The translations under genes were made by a program, and so were the position numbers. 64,000 nucleotides of DNA from Zantedeschia hybrid cultivar (taxonomy: Eukaryota > Streptophyta > Magnoliopsida > Alismatales > Araceae): NCBI GenBank assembly GCA_030544215.1, contig JARZZO010000016.1:52405501-52469500 (forward strand), in the 5' to 3' direction. Position 1 is the stretch's first letter; each line of letters opens with the position of its first letter. Below, piece by piece: positions 22,354 through 34,381 of this stretch. Below the pieces are notes generated by a model. The model made no database searches. It saw only the letters and a list, made by a program, of their open reading frames with translations, and was not told where the DNA came from.

Positions 22354-24500
22354 ATGCTACTTCGATCAGGTAGTGATTTGAGCATGGCTCCAGATGCCCT
22401 AGTCAATTATGAAGGAGATGCTAATGTCTCTCTTGAGTCTGATTACCACTTTGAAAGCAGGGGAGATGCTGATGCTCCCCGTAATCCCCATTCTTGTCCA
22501 GTTCGATACGAGGGAAACCAACAAACCCCTCTTCCTTGTGCTCATGATCAATATTATGATCTTCCTCCGCATGTGCATGCGATTCCTAATCCTATTTTTG
22601 AGGGGGGCATGAACCCGAATGATCTCTCATCCTCCGATCCCTCGGATCTAGTGAACGCTTTGGGAGTTCTTGCCTCCCGTCTGGATCCTCGACAGTTCGA
22701 GGCAATCCAGTCTATTTTGAAGGGGAAGACGCCCATGTAGTCTGCCGAGCTAAACCCTGCGGCTCCCCCTGTCATTCCTCAACCACCTCCTCATCATACT
22801 TCCTTCATTCATCAGGCCATGGAAGGCCTCCATGTTTCAACTTCTCGGCCAGCTGGGCCACAACTTTCTTCTTCGAGGCAACTGGTCAGGCTGCTGACGC
22901 CTACTTACCAAAATGCGCTCGGGCATGGCGGAAGCTCTGCCGGACCTCAGCTCTATTGTTCCCCATGCCCTACATACTCTAAGAAACAGGCCTATCATGC
23001 ACCACCACCTCCTCCTCCTCCCCAGGTTGATCCAACAACACAAGCTCTGCTTGCGAAGATGGAGCGTATGGACGAACAGTTCAACAACCTTCAGAAGATG
23101 ATGGAAGTTAAAGCTGCACCTGAGATTAACCTGCCAAATCTGCCTGTATTCCATCTGCCGCCCTCTGAGATGCCGGTATACCGAAAACACAACGGTACTG
23201 GTAACCCCTTCACTCATTTGAAGGAGTTTATGTATGAGTCATCTTTCTGGCAAAACGACAAGAGGTCGCTGGCATTTTTGTTCAGGAAATCCTTGGAGGG
23301 ACCAGCCCTCGAGTGGTTCTTTTCTTTAGAACCTATTGAAGTAGAAGACTACGGTATTGTATCACAAAAGTTTATTCAACGATACCAGGATAGAGTTGCC
23401 CCCTCTCTGTCCATTACTAATTTGATAGCAGAAAAGATGAAGCCCAACGAGGAGTTCGTCAGTTTTGCTGATAGATGGAGGGGCATGGCAGAAAAAGTGA
23501 AAGATCATTTGTCTGAGTCAGAGCAAGTAAAAATGTTAATCTCCAATGCTACGCCTCAGTTTAAGTTAGTCCTCGCCTTGAACAACTTGACCAGTATGGC
23601 AGAGCTTTATGAAAGAGTACGGTATTGCCAAAATGCTTTCAAGGATGCTACGTTCTCTAGTGTCTTTGATCCCCACCGACCTAGCAAGCTTCCACCTCGG
23701 AAGCCTGCCGTGCCAAATTCCCCTAGCACAGGTCCAACCACTGAGGGCACGCTCTCCCATGAGCAGGTTAGTAGCATGAACAACAATCCGCCCCAATTTG
23801 TGAGGAATCAGCAACCACAATACCAGTGGCCACAACAGTCAAACCAGTAGGGTTACAGACAGCAGCAGCCGAACCCACAGTATCAGCAGCCTCAGTACCA
23901 GCGGCCTCAACAACCGAACCAGCAACCACAACAACAGCCACAGTATCAACCACAACGGCAATTACAGTATCAGCCCCCACAACTGCAGTATCAGCAACAA
24001 CAGCAGTACCAGCCGCGCGCACCGCCGACATACCACAATGTGCCTCCTCCTGCTGATTATAACCAGCAGAGAAAACCTCCAGGCCCGAAAAGGGCAGAAT
24101 ATCCAGTTCTTCTAGAGTCCTTATCAGATATTTTCAGTACTTTAATGGCAGCCAATGCTTTGGTTCTTCCAAGAGAAAAAACTGTTTGGCCCCAAAATAC
24201 TGACACTTCTTGGTATTGTTATTTCCACAGGCAACCTGGACACACCATAGATACATGCTTCCAATTCCGTTATATTCATAATCTCAACGAGCAGAGAGGC
24301 ATCGACTGGGAAGAAATGAAGAAGTACATATCCGCTTTGAAGGCGAGGAGACCACAACAACAACAACAACAGCAGCAACAACCAAAAGCACCGGCGCAAG
24401 CAGCGGCGCCGCCAAACATGGGTATAGTGCAAAACCCACTTCCGGAGCACCAGAACCAGAATCAAGTTGCCCCCATTTTGATAAATAGCCGGTCTAAGGC
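22354..24500 (+). pseudogene. Tat A gag (nucleocapsid/capsid)
   Basis: Structural protein of the element particle. The chosen start is MLLRSGSDLSMAPDA, shared with Tat B. A Retrotrans_gag-like capsid domain covers about 23210-23640 (...RRSLEGPALEWFFSL... in Tat B, with QKFIQRYQDRVAPS downstream). A long Q/P-rich stretch follows, then a zinc-knuckle-like CYFHRQPGHTIDTC (C-x2-H-x4-H-x4-C form common in gypsy gag). In-frame stops at 22738 (TAG) and 23848 (TAG) correspond to CAG codons in Tat B. Otherwise one frame runs through. No internal deletion seen apart from small indels. Confidence 0.85.
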
Positions 24501-25134
24501 TAATCTAGGGCAACCGTGGAAGATAGAGGATTCTTCCTCTATTTATTCAACAGGCCACACTCCGAGCACCGCAGAACAACCACCACGCCGCACCCTCCAT
24601 ATACCTAGACCACAGCTCGTTACCATCACGGCAGTACCAACACCCGCATACCATTTATCAGCACCCACTAACTCATCAGCGCCCACTTTCCTTAAACCCA
24701 TTAACCCATTACCGCCGCCCACGTTCCTCAAACCCATTACACCCCACGCCACCACGCCTCCATTAAACAATTCCCCGCAAGCTAATTACGCACCCCTCAT
24801 GCCATCCAAACCACTGCTCCGCGTACCATTCTTTACATCACCCACTATCACCACCGCTTACCCAAACACCATACAACCATCTAAACCCCTACTCCGCATG
24901 CCATTCCCCACTTCACCTGCACCAACCAATTACCCTTCTACCATCCAATCATCTAAGCCCCTCATCCGTACCATGCCACCATCAACTAATCCCACGCCAT
25001 CACCCATATACCAACCCTCCATACCGTCTACACCATCCACTAGCCCTGCGGTGCTCAAGTTATCACCCGGCCCTTCCACAACTGAAGAACATGCACTTCG
25101 GAGTGGGAGGATCTTCAACAAGGTCTTTCCTTAA
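24501..25134 (+). pseudogene. Tat A proline-rich linker between gag and protease
   Basis: Same frame as gag, with tandem-like repeats of PSKPLLRxPFxTSP units (about 24790-24990). No enzymatic motif. Ends at a TAA (25132) where Tat B has CAA. The low-complexity tandem repeats differ in number and order from Tat B, which has PSRPLLRIPF units at the same place. Confidence 0.75.
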
Positions 25135-25215
25135 TCAACAATCAGAGACAGCCCATCACAACCGTCGGAGGAAGCACATAATGATGAGAGTGCACTAGGC
25201 ACTCAATATGACCTA

Positions 25216-26124
25216 TTGAAACATCTTGACAGAACACCGGCACGAATCTCTGTGCTTGAATTGATAAAGAGATCGAAGACCCATCAAGAGGCTCTGATGG
25301 AGTATCTGCAAAAAGTGATGGTCAACGAAGACGTGCCGGTAGAGAAGATCGCCGCACTACTAGTTCCACAGGGGGATCAGCCCTCTATCTCATTTCATGT
25401 CTCGGAACTAGCACCACTAGCAGCCAGAAGCATGGCTTTAAGTATTACGGTCAATATCTGCAAGAGGGCCGTAGATGCATGTCTGGTCGATACAGGGGCT
25501 TCAATTAATGTCCTGCCTCCGAAGACCCTTGAATTGTGTGGTGTACCCAAAGAAAAATGGCTGCCTAGCCCTATCTCTGTAACAGCTTATAATAATTCCA
25601 CCGGTTCCCCTCTGGGAATGGTCTATTTAAAAGTGGAGTTAGGCCCAGTATGTCATGCCGAGGTCGAATTTCACATTTTGGAAATTGATCCTTCCTTGAA
25701 TGCTATTTTGGGTCGTCCTTATATGAAAACCCTTGAGGCGATTCCCTCTACGAATCATCAGTGCCTCAAATTTTCCTACAAAGGACGAATCATTAAAGTT
25801 ACAAGCATGCCGATCCTTGCTGTTGCTCACTCCTTGAACATCAAGCCAACTTCTTCACCTGGCCGACAACCTTTCCTGTCGGTATTACAGGTCTACCGTC
25901 CGGTGGCTGATCCTTTAAAGGCCGCCACTCTTACTCCTTATCCACTGAATGCCATAAAGCGGGGGAAGTGCATGAGTACCCCTAGATGGAAAATAATGAT
26001 GAAGAGTGGTTATCAGCCTGGAAAGGGCCTGGGCAAGCAATTACAAGGCAGAACTACGCCCATCAAGGATAACCGAAGGACACCTGGAAATGGCCTGGGC
26101 TATAGGCCAAGAAAAGTGAAGTAG
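25216..26124 (+). pseudogene. Tat A aspartic protease with G-patch tail
   Basis: Retroviral-type protease that cuts the polyprotein. The active site is ACLVDTGASINVLP (residues about 93-106), followed by the flap and ILGRPYMKTLEAIPS. The last 50 residues are a G-patch: GYQPGKGLGKQLQGRTTPI... then GNGLGYRPRK. A G-patch after the protease is known in betaretroviruses, where it binds nucleic acid. It ends at TAG 26122, where Tat B has CAA; further stops at 26137 (TAG) and 26216 (TAG for TGG) are also transitions. Confidence 0.85.
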
Positions 26125-27033
26125 GACATTGTCCAGTAGGAAGAAAATGAAGACGGCCAGAAGATATGGGAGACAATGTCTACGCCATGGAAAGAAGGTC
26201 GGGACCCCTTTACATAGACTTTATACACACATTTTATCAAGGGGACCGTGATCAGTCATGACAACACGGTGGTCATTACTTCCTGTTTTGATCTCCATGA
26301 CATATATGGAAGAGACCTGGCCAGACATTATTCAGAATTGCTCACGTACCAGTCCTTGGAGGCTCTGCGGCTAATGAAAAGGAGGAAGTTTCAAGACCCT
26401 GAGTGTGAATGGTACAAATGGTTTGACTTAAGGGATCTATATATTGCATTGAATAGACTGTTTCTTGATCCTTCAAAACCAAAGTGGCCACCACAAATAG
26501 ATGAACTGATTGAAGAGCCTTTTGCCATTTTTGATAAAAAAATACTGCTGTCTGAGGAAACAGATGAAGGGGAGCCGGATGACCCCTACGAGGCTGGTTA
26601 TACCACGGATCTTCTCTGGAGGGGGACTTATCCTTCTCACATTTTCACACTTCATACCTTGTTCCGCACTCTGCTTCTGACCCCGACTTGGTTGTGGGTC
26701 ATTACTGAAGATATTTCACGGGCTCCGCCCATCATGATCACCCTGTCCCCACGGGACTTCATTCGCCAACCTCCTCTCGATCTAGAGAGGATTTATGATT
26801 TAATCTGGGACATACTACTATATGATCCCCCAAATCCTTTGGCCTTGGTGCCACTTCCTCCATCCCATTCTCCTTCTATTCATCTACATTCTTATTTTAT
26901 GATTAATTCATCTTTTCTAAAAAAAAAAACGCCAATTTGGCAACAAATTTCTCTCAAATCCTCATTGAGGAAACTTCCTACTTGTCCTATTGTACCCCAT
27001 CGCGCGGGTCTTTCGGTCAAGATTCTCTTCTAG
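26125..27033 (+). pseudogene. Tat A C-terminal part of the gag-protease frame
   Basis: Continues in the protease frame to a stop at 27033, with ISHDNTVVITSCFD, a YEAGYTTDLLWRGTYPSHIF segment and ERIYDLIWDILLYDPPNPLAL. No known domain. It is conserved in Tat B (38940-38145), so it was under selection in the family. It overlaps the pol frame from 26907; an A-run at 26919-26929 is where the frames exchange. Confidence 0.7.
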
Positions 27034-28962
27034 ATCTACTCTGCCCCTCCCCTCGGGAGGATTCTCCTGTATTTCCGCCTGTATCCCATAATTTTCATTC
27101 TACTTTGTCCTCATTAGGTCAAGATGGAGAGTCTAGCGAAGTTAGGGAGTTTAGTTCTAGGCAGGTTAGCGAAGTTAGGAAGTCTAGAAAATCTAAGGAT
27201 AAACAAATTCCAGATAGATACCTCCAAGATTTAGCTGATAAATGCCTTTCTTGCTGTATGATCCCACAGCTATTAGAGAATCATATTCAGATGCCAAAAG
27301 ATTGAATAGATGATGAGTCAATTAATGATGGATATGGGGTGCATGAATTGATATACGAAAAAGACCTCATTGTTAAAGATGAGGAAGATGACGAGGACAC
27401 GGCTGAGGCATATGCCAGTCGAGTAAAAAGATTCGATGAACCCTCAGCTGCCGTAGAAGAGCCCACCAAAGAGATCAATCTAGGGACTGAAGACGAACCT
27501 AAGGTTGTCCTCGTTAGCAAGAATCTTTCTGAAATGGATGAGAAGGTAATGGTACAAGTTCTTAAGGATTATAAAGACACTTTCGCCTGGAGTTATGAGG
27601 ATATGCCGGGGTTAGACTCATCCTTAGTGGAACATAGGTTGACATTAAAGGATGGAGCTAGCCCGGTCAAACAGAAGTTAAGGCGATTCCACCCACAAAT
27701 GGCTTTACAGATGAAGGAAGAGGTCGATAAATTACATAAAGCCAAATTCATTAGAGTTGTGCTTTATCCACAATGGGTGGCCAACATAGTCCCGGTTATG
27801 AAGAAAGATGGGAAGGTTAGAATCTGCATTGATTTTCGAGATTTGAACCGGGCATGTCCTAAGGATGATTTTCCATTGCCTCACATTGATGTACTCATCG
27901 ATAATACTGCTGGCTATGAAACTTTATCATTTATGGATGGATTTTCAGGATATAATCAGATCAAATTGGCAGAAGAAGAACAAGAAAAGACATCATTCAC
28001 TACACCTTGGGGAACATATTGCTATGTCGTCATGCCATTTGGATTAAAGAATGCTGGAGCCACTTATCAGAGGGCTATGATGGCGATATTTCACGACATG
28101 ATGCATATCAATCTAGAAGTGTATGTGGATGACTTGTTGGTGAAATCAAAGACTAAGGCTGAACATACCGAAGTTTTGGCAAGAGTATTAGAAAGATCAA
28201 GGAAATATCAGTTAAAGATGAACCCTAAGAAATGTGTATTCGGGGTATCCTCAGATAAATTACTTGGATTCATTATCAGCAAACGGGGAATTGAGATCGA
28301 CCCCAACAAGGCGAAGGCTATTAGAGAAATGCCACCTCCTAAAAACTTGAAAGAGTTGAGAGGATTGATCGGAAGGTTACAATTTATTCGCCGTTTTGTC
28401 TCCCAACACTCACAAAGGTGTAAGCCGTTCTACGAGCTTACCAAGCCGGGAGTCAAATTCGATTGGGACGATAAGTGTCAAGAGGCATTCGATGGATTAA
28501 AGAATTATTTGGCAAGTCTTCCTATTTTGAGACCACCATCTCCAGGCAAACCATTGATACTATACATTTCCATCCTGGATGATGTGGTGGGGGCTGTCCT
28601 AGCACAAGAGGATGAAGAAGGAATGGAGACGGCAGCCTACTATCTCTCTAAACATATCAACCCCGCTGAACAGAGATACACAACAATGGAGAAAACATGT
28701 GCATCACTTGTATGGGTTGTTCAGAAATTGAAGCATTACTTTCTAGCCCATGAAGTCCATCTCATCACTAGGATGAATCCGATCAAGTTTCTTCTTGAGA
28801 AATCTGTTCTTACTGATAGGTTAGCACGATGACAAATCTTTCTATCTCAATTCGATATCACTTACATTCAGCAAAAAGCGATCAAAGGCTATGCCATAGC
28901 AGAACATCTCGCTCACCATCCCCTCCCTCGTTTTGATCCAGCCCAATCGGAGTTTCCAGATG
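26907..28962 (+). pseudogene. Tat A reverse transcriptase and first RNase H
   Basis: Copies element RNA into DNA and removes the RNA. RT motifs: KDGKVRICIDFRDLNRACPKDDFPLPHID, GFSGYNQIKLA, MPFGLKNAGATYQR and the catalytic YVDDLLVKS, followed by LLGFIISKRGIEIDP and the connection domain. RNase H follows (LYISILDDVVGAVLAQ... , YTTMEKTCASLVW). Stops at 27303 (TGA) and 28830 (TGA where Tat B has TGG). The region 27040-27530, upstream of RT, is acidic and not assigned to a domain. Confidence 0.9.
26919..26941 (+). promoter_or_regulatory. Candidate -1 ribosomal frameshift site, Tat A
   Basis: Eleven A residues (26919-26929), C, then palindrome GCCAATTTGGC (26931-26941). The upstream frame reads CTA AAA AAA AAA ACG; pol is in the -1 frame, open from 26907. 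Tat B has nine A residues at 38249-38257 (minus), the same frame relation, and the same palindrome at 38237-38247. Confidence 0.55.
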
Positions 28963-28970
28963 AAGAACTG

Positions 28971-29402
28971 ATGTCCATAGACCAAATCAAAGATGATATG
29001 TGGACTCTGCATTTTGACGGAGCTCTGAATTCCCATAGAAAGGGGATCGGCATTGTTCTGTTATCACCTGAAGGTGTCACCATTCCACAAGCCGTTCAGC
29101 CTGACTTTCCAGTCACTAACAATATAGCTGAATACGAGGCACTCCTTGCTGGCCTCGAGGCTGCTCATCTCCATGATGCCACCAAACTCAGAATTGTAGG
29201 TGATAGCTAATTGATTCTTCGCCAAGTGTTAACCAAATATCGAACTCTTGATCCCAAGCTCAAGCCTTACCAAGAACTTACTTCTGCTTATGCTAAGCTT
29301 TTCACAAAGTTGATCTTCGTCCATGTTCCTAGGAATCAAAACATCTTGGCTGACGTCCTAGCCTCACTTGCATCTTCTCTTAATTTTCCAATCAGCAGAT
29401 AA
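28971..29402 (+). pseudogene. Tat A second (archaeal-type) RNase H
   Basis: Extra RNase H of the Tat lineage: WTLHFDGALNSHRKG (first Asp), AEYEALLAGLEAAH (Glu) and IVGDS (Asp), then NILADVLASLASS near the end. CAA to TAA stops at 29208 and 29400. Its presence between RNase H and integrase places the element in the Tat clade. Confidence 0.9.
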
Positions 29403-29441
29403 TCCGAGTCGATCATTGTTCATAGGCATCTTTCACCCGCC

Positions 29442-30796
29442 ATGAAAGACCCCTCATTCCTTAAAACTAAGGAGAAGCTGCTGAAGAAGGTCAGAGATGG
29501 AGATATTTTGGAAAAGAGAGAGATTATATTAATGGAGCTGTTAGAAGAGATGGATGATGAACAGGAGCCGTGGTACTACGAAATTGCTAAATATTGTGAA
29601 GATCAATCATATCCTGAAGAAGCCACAATTGAGGAGAAAAGGTCTATCAGGAGAGTTGCTCAAAGATACATCATAGTTGGAGGAGAATTATACAAAAGAG
29701 GTTTTGATGGAGTCCTTTTAAGATGTTTAGACGAAGATGAGCTTTGGAAGGTTATGGAAGGAGCTCATGCTGGAGTATGTGGTGGCCATGTTAATGGACA
29801 GATGTTAGTAAAGAAAATCCTTAGACAAGAATTCTATTGGCCAACCATGGAAGAAGATTGTGTAGGATATGTCCGTAGGTGTGCTAAGTGTCAACTTCAC
29901 GCCGATAAGATTCATTCTCCTGCATCTTCACTCTACCATGTTTCCTCTCTATGGCCTTTTTCCATGTGGGCTTTCGATATCATTGAACCCCTTGGTAATC
30001 CTGATTCCGACATTAAGCAGAAGTCTTTCATCCTCACGGCAACGGAATACTTCACCAAGTGGGCAGAAGCTGAAGCATACACGGAAGTCAATGCATCAAC
30101 CGTCTGCAAGTTCATAATGAAGAACATCATCACCATATTTGGAATTCCAAGCACTATCGTCACCGACAATGGGCCGCAGTTCGTGTCACAAGAATTGTAA
30201 GACTTCTGCAACAAGTACAAAATTGCATTGCATCATTCATCTCCTTATTATCGCAAGGCAATGGCCAAGCAGAGGCAACTAACAAGACTTTGATAAAAAT
30301 CATCAAAAAGATGTGCAAGTCTAATAAATTCACAGACTGGCCAGAAAAATTGATTGAGGCTCTATGGGCCTACCGAACTTCAATCTGCACGCCCACTAGG
30401 CAGACTCCTTATTCCTTAACATTTGGAATTGAGGCGGTAGTTCCATACGAGATCCTCATACCGTCATTAAGAGTAGAATTGAATAAGGAATTTTCCATTG
30501 ATGAACACCGTTCAACACTCCTTGCTCAATTGGAACTCTTAGACGAGAGAAGATGGTCAGCTGCTAATCATGCAAGAGTTTATTAAAATAGACTAGCACG
30601 TTTTTATCAAAAGAAAGTCATTGAACGTAAGTTCAAAGTCGGTGAAATGGTCGTCAAAAGGATTTTTGTAAAACCTGGTGGTCCGCGTTCTAAGCTCCAA
30701 CCCAACTGGGAAGGACCTTATATTATATCACATGCTTTTCCTGGTAACGCTTATCGTCTTGTCAATGCAGAAGGAGAAGAGCTAACTCACCCTTAG
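29442..30796 (+). pseudogene. Tat A integrase
   Basis: H2C2 zinc domain (HAGVCGGHVNG... RRCAKCQLHADKIH), then the catalytic core with FDIIEPLG (Asp) and VTDNGPQFVSQ (Asp). The third acidic residue lies just past a stop at 30198 and a one-base deletion near 30251 (CCGCAAGG in Tat B reads CGCAAGG here). The C-terminal part has FKVGEMVVKRIFVKPGG and WEGPYIISHAFPGNAYRLV. CAA to TAA at 30584. Ends at TAG 30794-30796, shared with Tat B, where other family members would be expected to have TGG. Confidence 0.9.
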
Positions 30797-31579
30797 AACG
30801 GTTTACATCTTAAGAAATACTACCCTTAGGTTAAAGAGTCGATCAGCATGGTGCAAAGACCAGTGGAATCAGAAAATTTAGAAACTCAAATTCCCTTATC
30901 AATCTGATAATTTAATTTAAACACATTACTACACACACTGATACGTTTGATTTGTGAATAACATGAGATGCCAAGTCCTAAGGAATACCGAAAGCTTGAC
31001 TAAAAGTGTAAAGTGCAAATCATTATTTTCAAGCAAAAATTCTGTTTTTACACTCGGCCCGTGATGTCGGAACGAGGCTTAGAATAGACTACCAAGAATA
31101 CCCATCATCTTAGTAGGGGGCCATCATAAAAAAAATGGGGGAGATCTGTCCAAAGGAAAGAAAAGCAAAAGCAAAAGATAAAAGCCAAATGTCAAATCAA
31201 AGCGCCATTACACTACAGACGTTACTTCAAGGCCATGAAATGAAATAGAAGGGAATGCAAGGTCGATAAATACTCCGGAAAGAAAATGACCGAACCCTAA
31301 TAGATATTAGGGTAAGAAAGAAACATCTTTTTAGGTCTCCGGAACCTTCTCGTGGGTTTTCTAAACCAATTCTTCCTTTCTTTCTGAAGAGGCGTACTCC
31401 AAGCTTAAGGAATGGCCTAGATTGACTAAGGATCAAATCATCAAATGGGATTACGAATGGAAACACAATTCAAGCACGATGGATTTAAATTAGATTATTG
31501 AAGAACAATTTGAGAATTAAGTTAATAAATGAATATGTTTCCTTTTGATCTGAGTACCATGCTGGTCTTTTAGTTTGCA

Positions 31580-31745
31580 CCATGTTTCAAAATCCAAAAA
31601 AAAATACATATTTCAAAAAAAAAAAAAAACACATATCTCAAAACAAAAAAAAATAAATATTTCAAAAATTCAAAAAAAATATATATGTTCCAAAATCCAA
31701 ACAAAAAATGAATATTTCAAAACAATAAAAAATATTTCAATTAGC
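31580..31745 (+). repeat. A-rich minisatellite
   Basis: About five units of roughly 30-35 bases of the form A-run, then YAYATATTTC, then AAAATYCAA. Confidence 0.75.
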
Positions 31746-32097
31746 ATCTGCTTATTGCATCTAGTGTGTTTCATTCCTTTTATTTTCAGTGAGCATCTGT
31801 CTGCTTGTATGTTGCATTTTTTCTTACAGTTTGATTATTCATGTTACCTTTGTTAATAAAGGCTATGCCCCTTGACCCTTCTACCAAGGATAGGATCAAA
31901 TAGCTAGTTACTTAACCGGACAAGGGGTTAAGCTTAAACAGATACTTAACATGTTTGCTAAGACATGTACAGGGCACAAGGTTAAAGACACAAGGCACAA
32001 AGCTGAAGTGCAGAAATCTATAAACTCAAAAGTTTCATATACATGTGTGAAGAGAGTTGGAATCTGGATTAAACACAGCCAGAATCTGTTTCTGCGA

Positions 32098-32170
32098 ATG
32101 AAAGGCGTCGTTGAACAGCGACGCGTTTTAGTTGGATTAATGGCGTCGGCGCGATACGACGCATTTTAGG
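32098..32170 (+). repeat. Two 3'-region hairpins of the GCGTC-N10-GACGC family (Tat A)
   Basis: 32098-32131: AAAGGCGTC, GTTGAACAGC, GACGCGTTTT. 32137-32170: AATGGCGTC, GGCGCGATAC, GACGCATTTT. Both have perfect core arms. Confidence 0.9.
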
Positions 32171-32999
32171 GTTTTCTGTTATTTAACCGAAATTCAATAT
32201 TTTTACATATTTTGATACTTAATTAAACATTTACCTGAAGTTACTGATGAATTTTTGAGTGAAGGTAATTCAGGAAAATCCAAATAAAGCTGAGAATATC
32301 AAGAACATCCTACTGTGGGAGTTTATGAGTCTTGACCGTGGCTAAAAAGACGGTTATCTCTATCCCTTGTACTATTTCATGTGATTAATTTGCATTATCA
32401 TCATTACTATATGTTAAATATTTATTAGATTATATCAAGGACCTTGTAGTTTTGATGAAACTGGAATTTGAGTTCCTCTTTAATAAAAACGGTGATAATT
32501 CCAGAGAATTCTTAATCATACGGAAAGGCCGTTTGATTGTTAATTAGTGAGGACGATGGTTCCACTTTTGTGAAACGGTACGTGGATAAACGAGCTTCGG
32601 CTTAGCATTGAATTACAAGAATTGGTATCTTGACTCATTAATGACAATTTAACAATATTATCCTTAATTAATTTATATTTTATTTGACTTTATATTTTTC
32701 TTTTAGCCCAGCATGCATCATACAGGACTTTAATATAATTGTGATAAGAATTAATTATTGATTAAGTTTCAGACTATTGATCGAATAATTCTAACATGAT
32801 ATGAAGTATTCAATTCTGAATTGAGTATCTTGATTATCTTTGAGGTTCGCTTGAAGAAATCCTTGGAATCCTATCCCTTATTGAATTCTTTATCCAATAT
32901 TTCTTGTTTTCTTTTAAGATCCATCATGGCTGCAGCACGTCCATATTGGCTGGCAATCGCTCCCTATGATGAAACCTGCAGTGTTTATGACTTGTGGTA

Positions 33000-33606
33000 T
33001 GTGAGTGCTTAAAATGAGTGTGTGATTATCATGAAAAATCCATGTTGTTTAAGTGCAAAATAAACCTATTAAAAAGAAACTAAGTGAAGTGATCGCCAGA
33101 AACTTTTGACTTAAAAGTTCCAAAAGAAAGAGTTTGATCGCCTACCTGTTTGAACGCGGGAGATGTTGAGCTCTTGATTCCCCCTCTTCAGCCGGTTGAA
33201 GAAAGAGAGCCCTTCTTTTTCTTTGTTCTTACTTTGATTGCTGTTGAAGTTGAGGATCGTCCAGAGTTCTTTGATTTGCTTTGTTGATTTCCTCCCCTTT
33301 TGATTCTTTGCAAGAAGATAGAAAGAGAAATGAAGAAACAATGATGAGAATTCAGGCAAAAGTAGTATCCATTCTAAACAAAGTTTTAAATATGCAACTA
33401 AACAGAAAACTCACTTGTTGGGGTGATCTTTAAAACCCCTTTAAATTGGTTTTGAAAATGATGCTAGTGTTGTGTGTGTTGCATGGAGTGATGTGATGAA
33501 GAATGCAAGATTAATAGAAATGAAGATGTGAATATGAAAAGAATGCAGAAATGAATTGAAAAACTTATGCCGGTTGGTTGAAGAATAGAAAGCTTTGATC
33601 TTGATT
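33000..33606 (-). mobile_element. Tat B 3' LTR, truncated
   Basis: Matches 43741-44350. The first 735 bases of the LTR (its U3 side, including TATA and hairpins) are missing; the 3' region joins directly at TTCATCCAATC. Confidence 0.9.
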
Positions 33607-34381
33607 GGATGAAGACCAGCATGGTACTCAGATCAAAAGATCATATTCATTTATTAACTTAATTCCCAAATTGTTCTTTAATAATTTAACTTAAACCCAT
33701 TGTACTTGAACTTGTGTTTCCATTCGTAATCCCATTTGATGATTTGACCTTCAGTCAATCTAGGCCGTTCCTTAAGTTTGGAGCACACCTCTTTAGAAAG
33801 AAAGGAAGAATTGGTTTAGAAAGCTCATTAGAAGGTTCCAGAGACCTAAAAAGATGTTCCTTTCTTACCCTAATATCCGTTGGGGTTCGGTCATTTTCTT
33901 TCCGGAGTATTTATCGACCTTACGTTCCCTTTTGTTTCATTTCATGGCCTTATGTAACATTTCTAGTGTGATGGCCTTTTGATTTGACATTTGGCTTTTG
34001 CCTTTGCTTTTCTTTTCTTTTCTTTGGGACGGATCTCCCCATTTTTTTTATGACGGCCTCCTACTAAGATGGCGGGTATTCTTGGTAGTCTATTCTAAGT
34101 CTCGTTCCGACATCATGGGCCGAGTGTAAAAACAGAATTTTGCTAAAAAAGAATGATTTGTACTTCACACTTTCAGTCGAGTTTTCGGTATTCCTTAGGA
34201 CTTGGCATCTCTTGTTACTCACAAATCAAACGTGTCAGTGTGTGTAATAATGTGTTTGAAGTTAAGTTATCCAGACTAACAAGGAAATTTGAGTTTATAA
34301 ATTTTCTGATTCCACTGGTCTTTATACCATGCTGATCGACTCTTTAACCTAAAGGTAGTATTTCTTAAGATGTAAACCGTT
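33607..34381 (-). other. Tat B 3' untranslated region, shortened
   Basis: Reverse complement of Tat A 30797-31570. Ends at ...CATGCTGGTCTT, where it fuses to the LTR; the remaining 3' region and the polypurine tract are lost. Confidence 0.8.

Larger units (their letters stand above)
30797..32999 (+). other. Tat A 3' untranslated region (first part)
   Basis: About 2.2 kb after integrase. 30820-31570 matches 34380-33607 of Tat B (reverse). The rest is deleted from Tat B. Contains an A-rich array (31580-31745) and two GCGTC-type hairpins. Interrupted at 32999 by the Tat B insertion and resumes at 45087. Confidence 0.75.

Noticed and set aside
23826..24056. Ala/Thr-rich frames on both strands over the Tat A gag tail
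   Set aside because: Shadows of the CAG/CAA glutamine repeats in gag.
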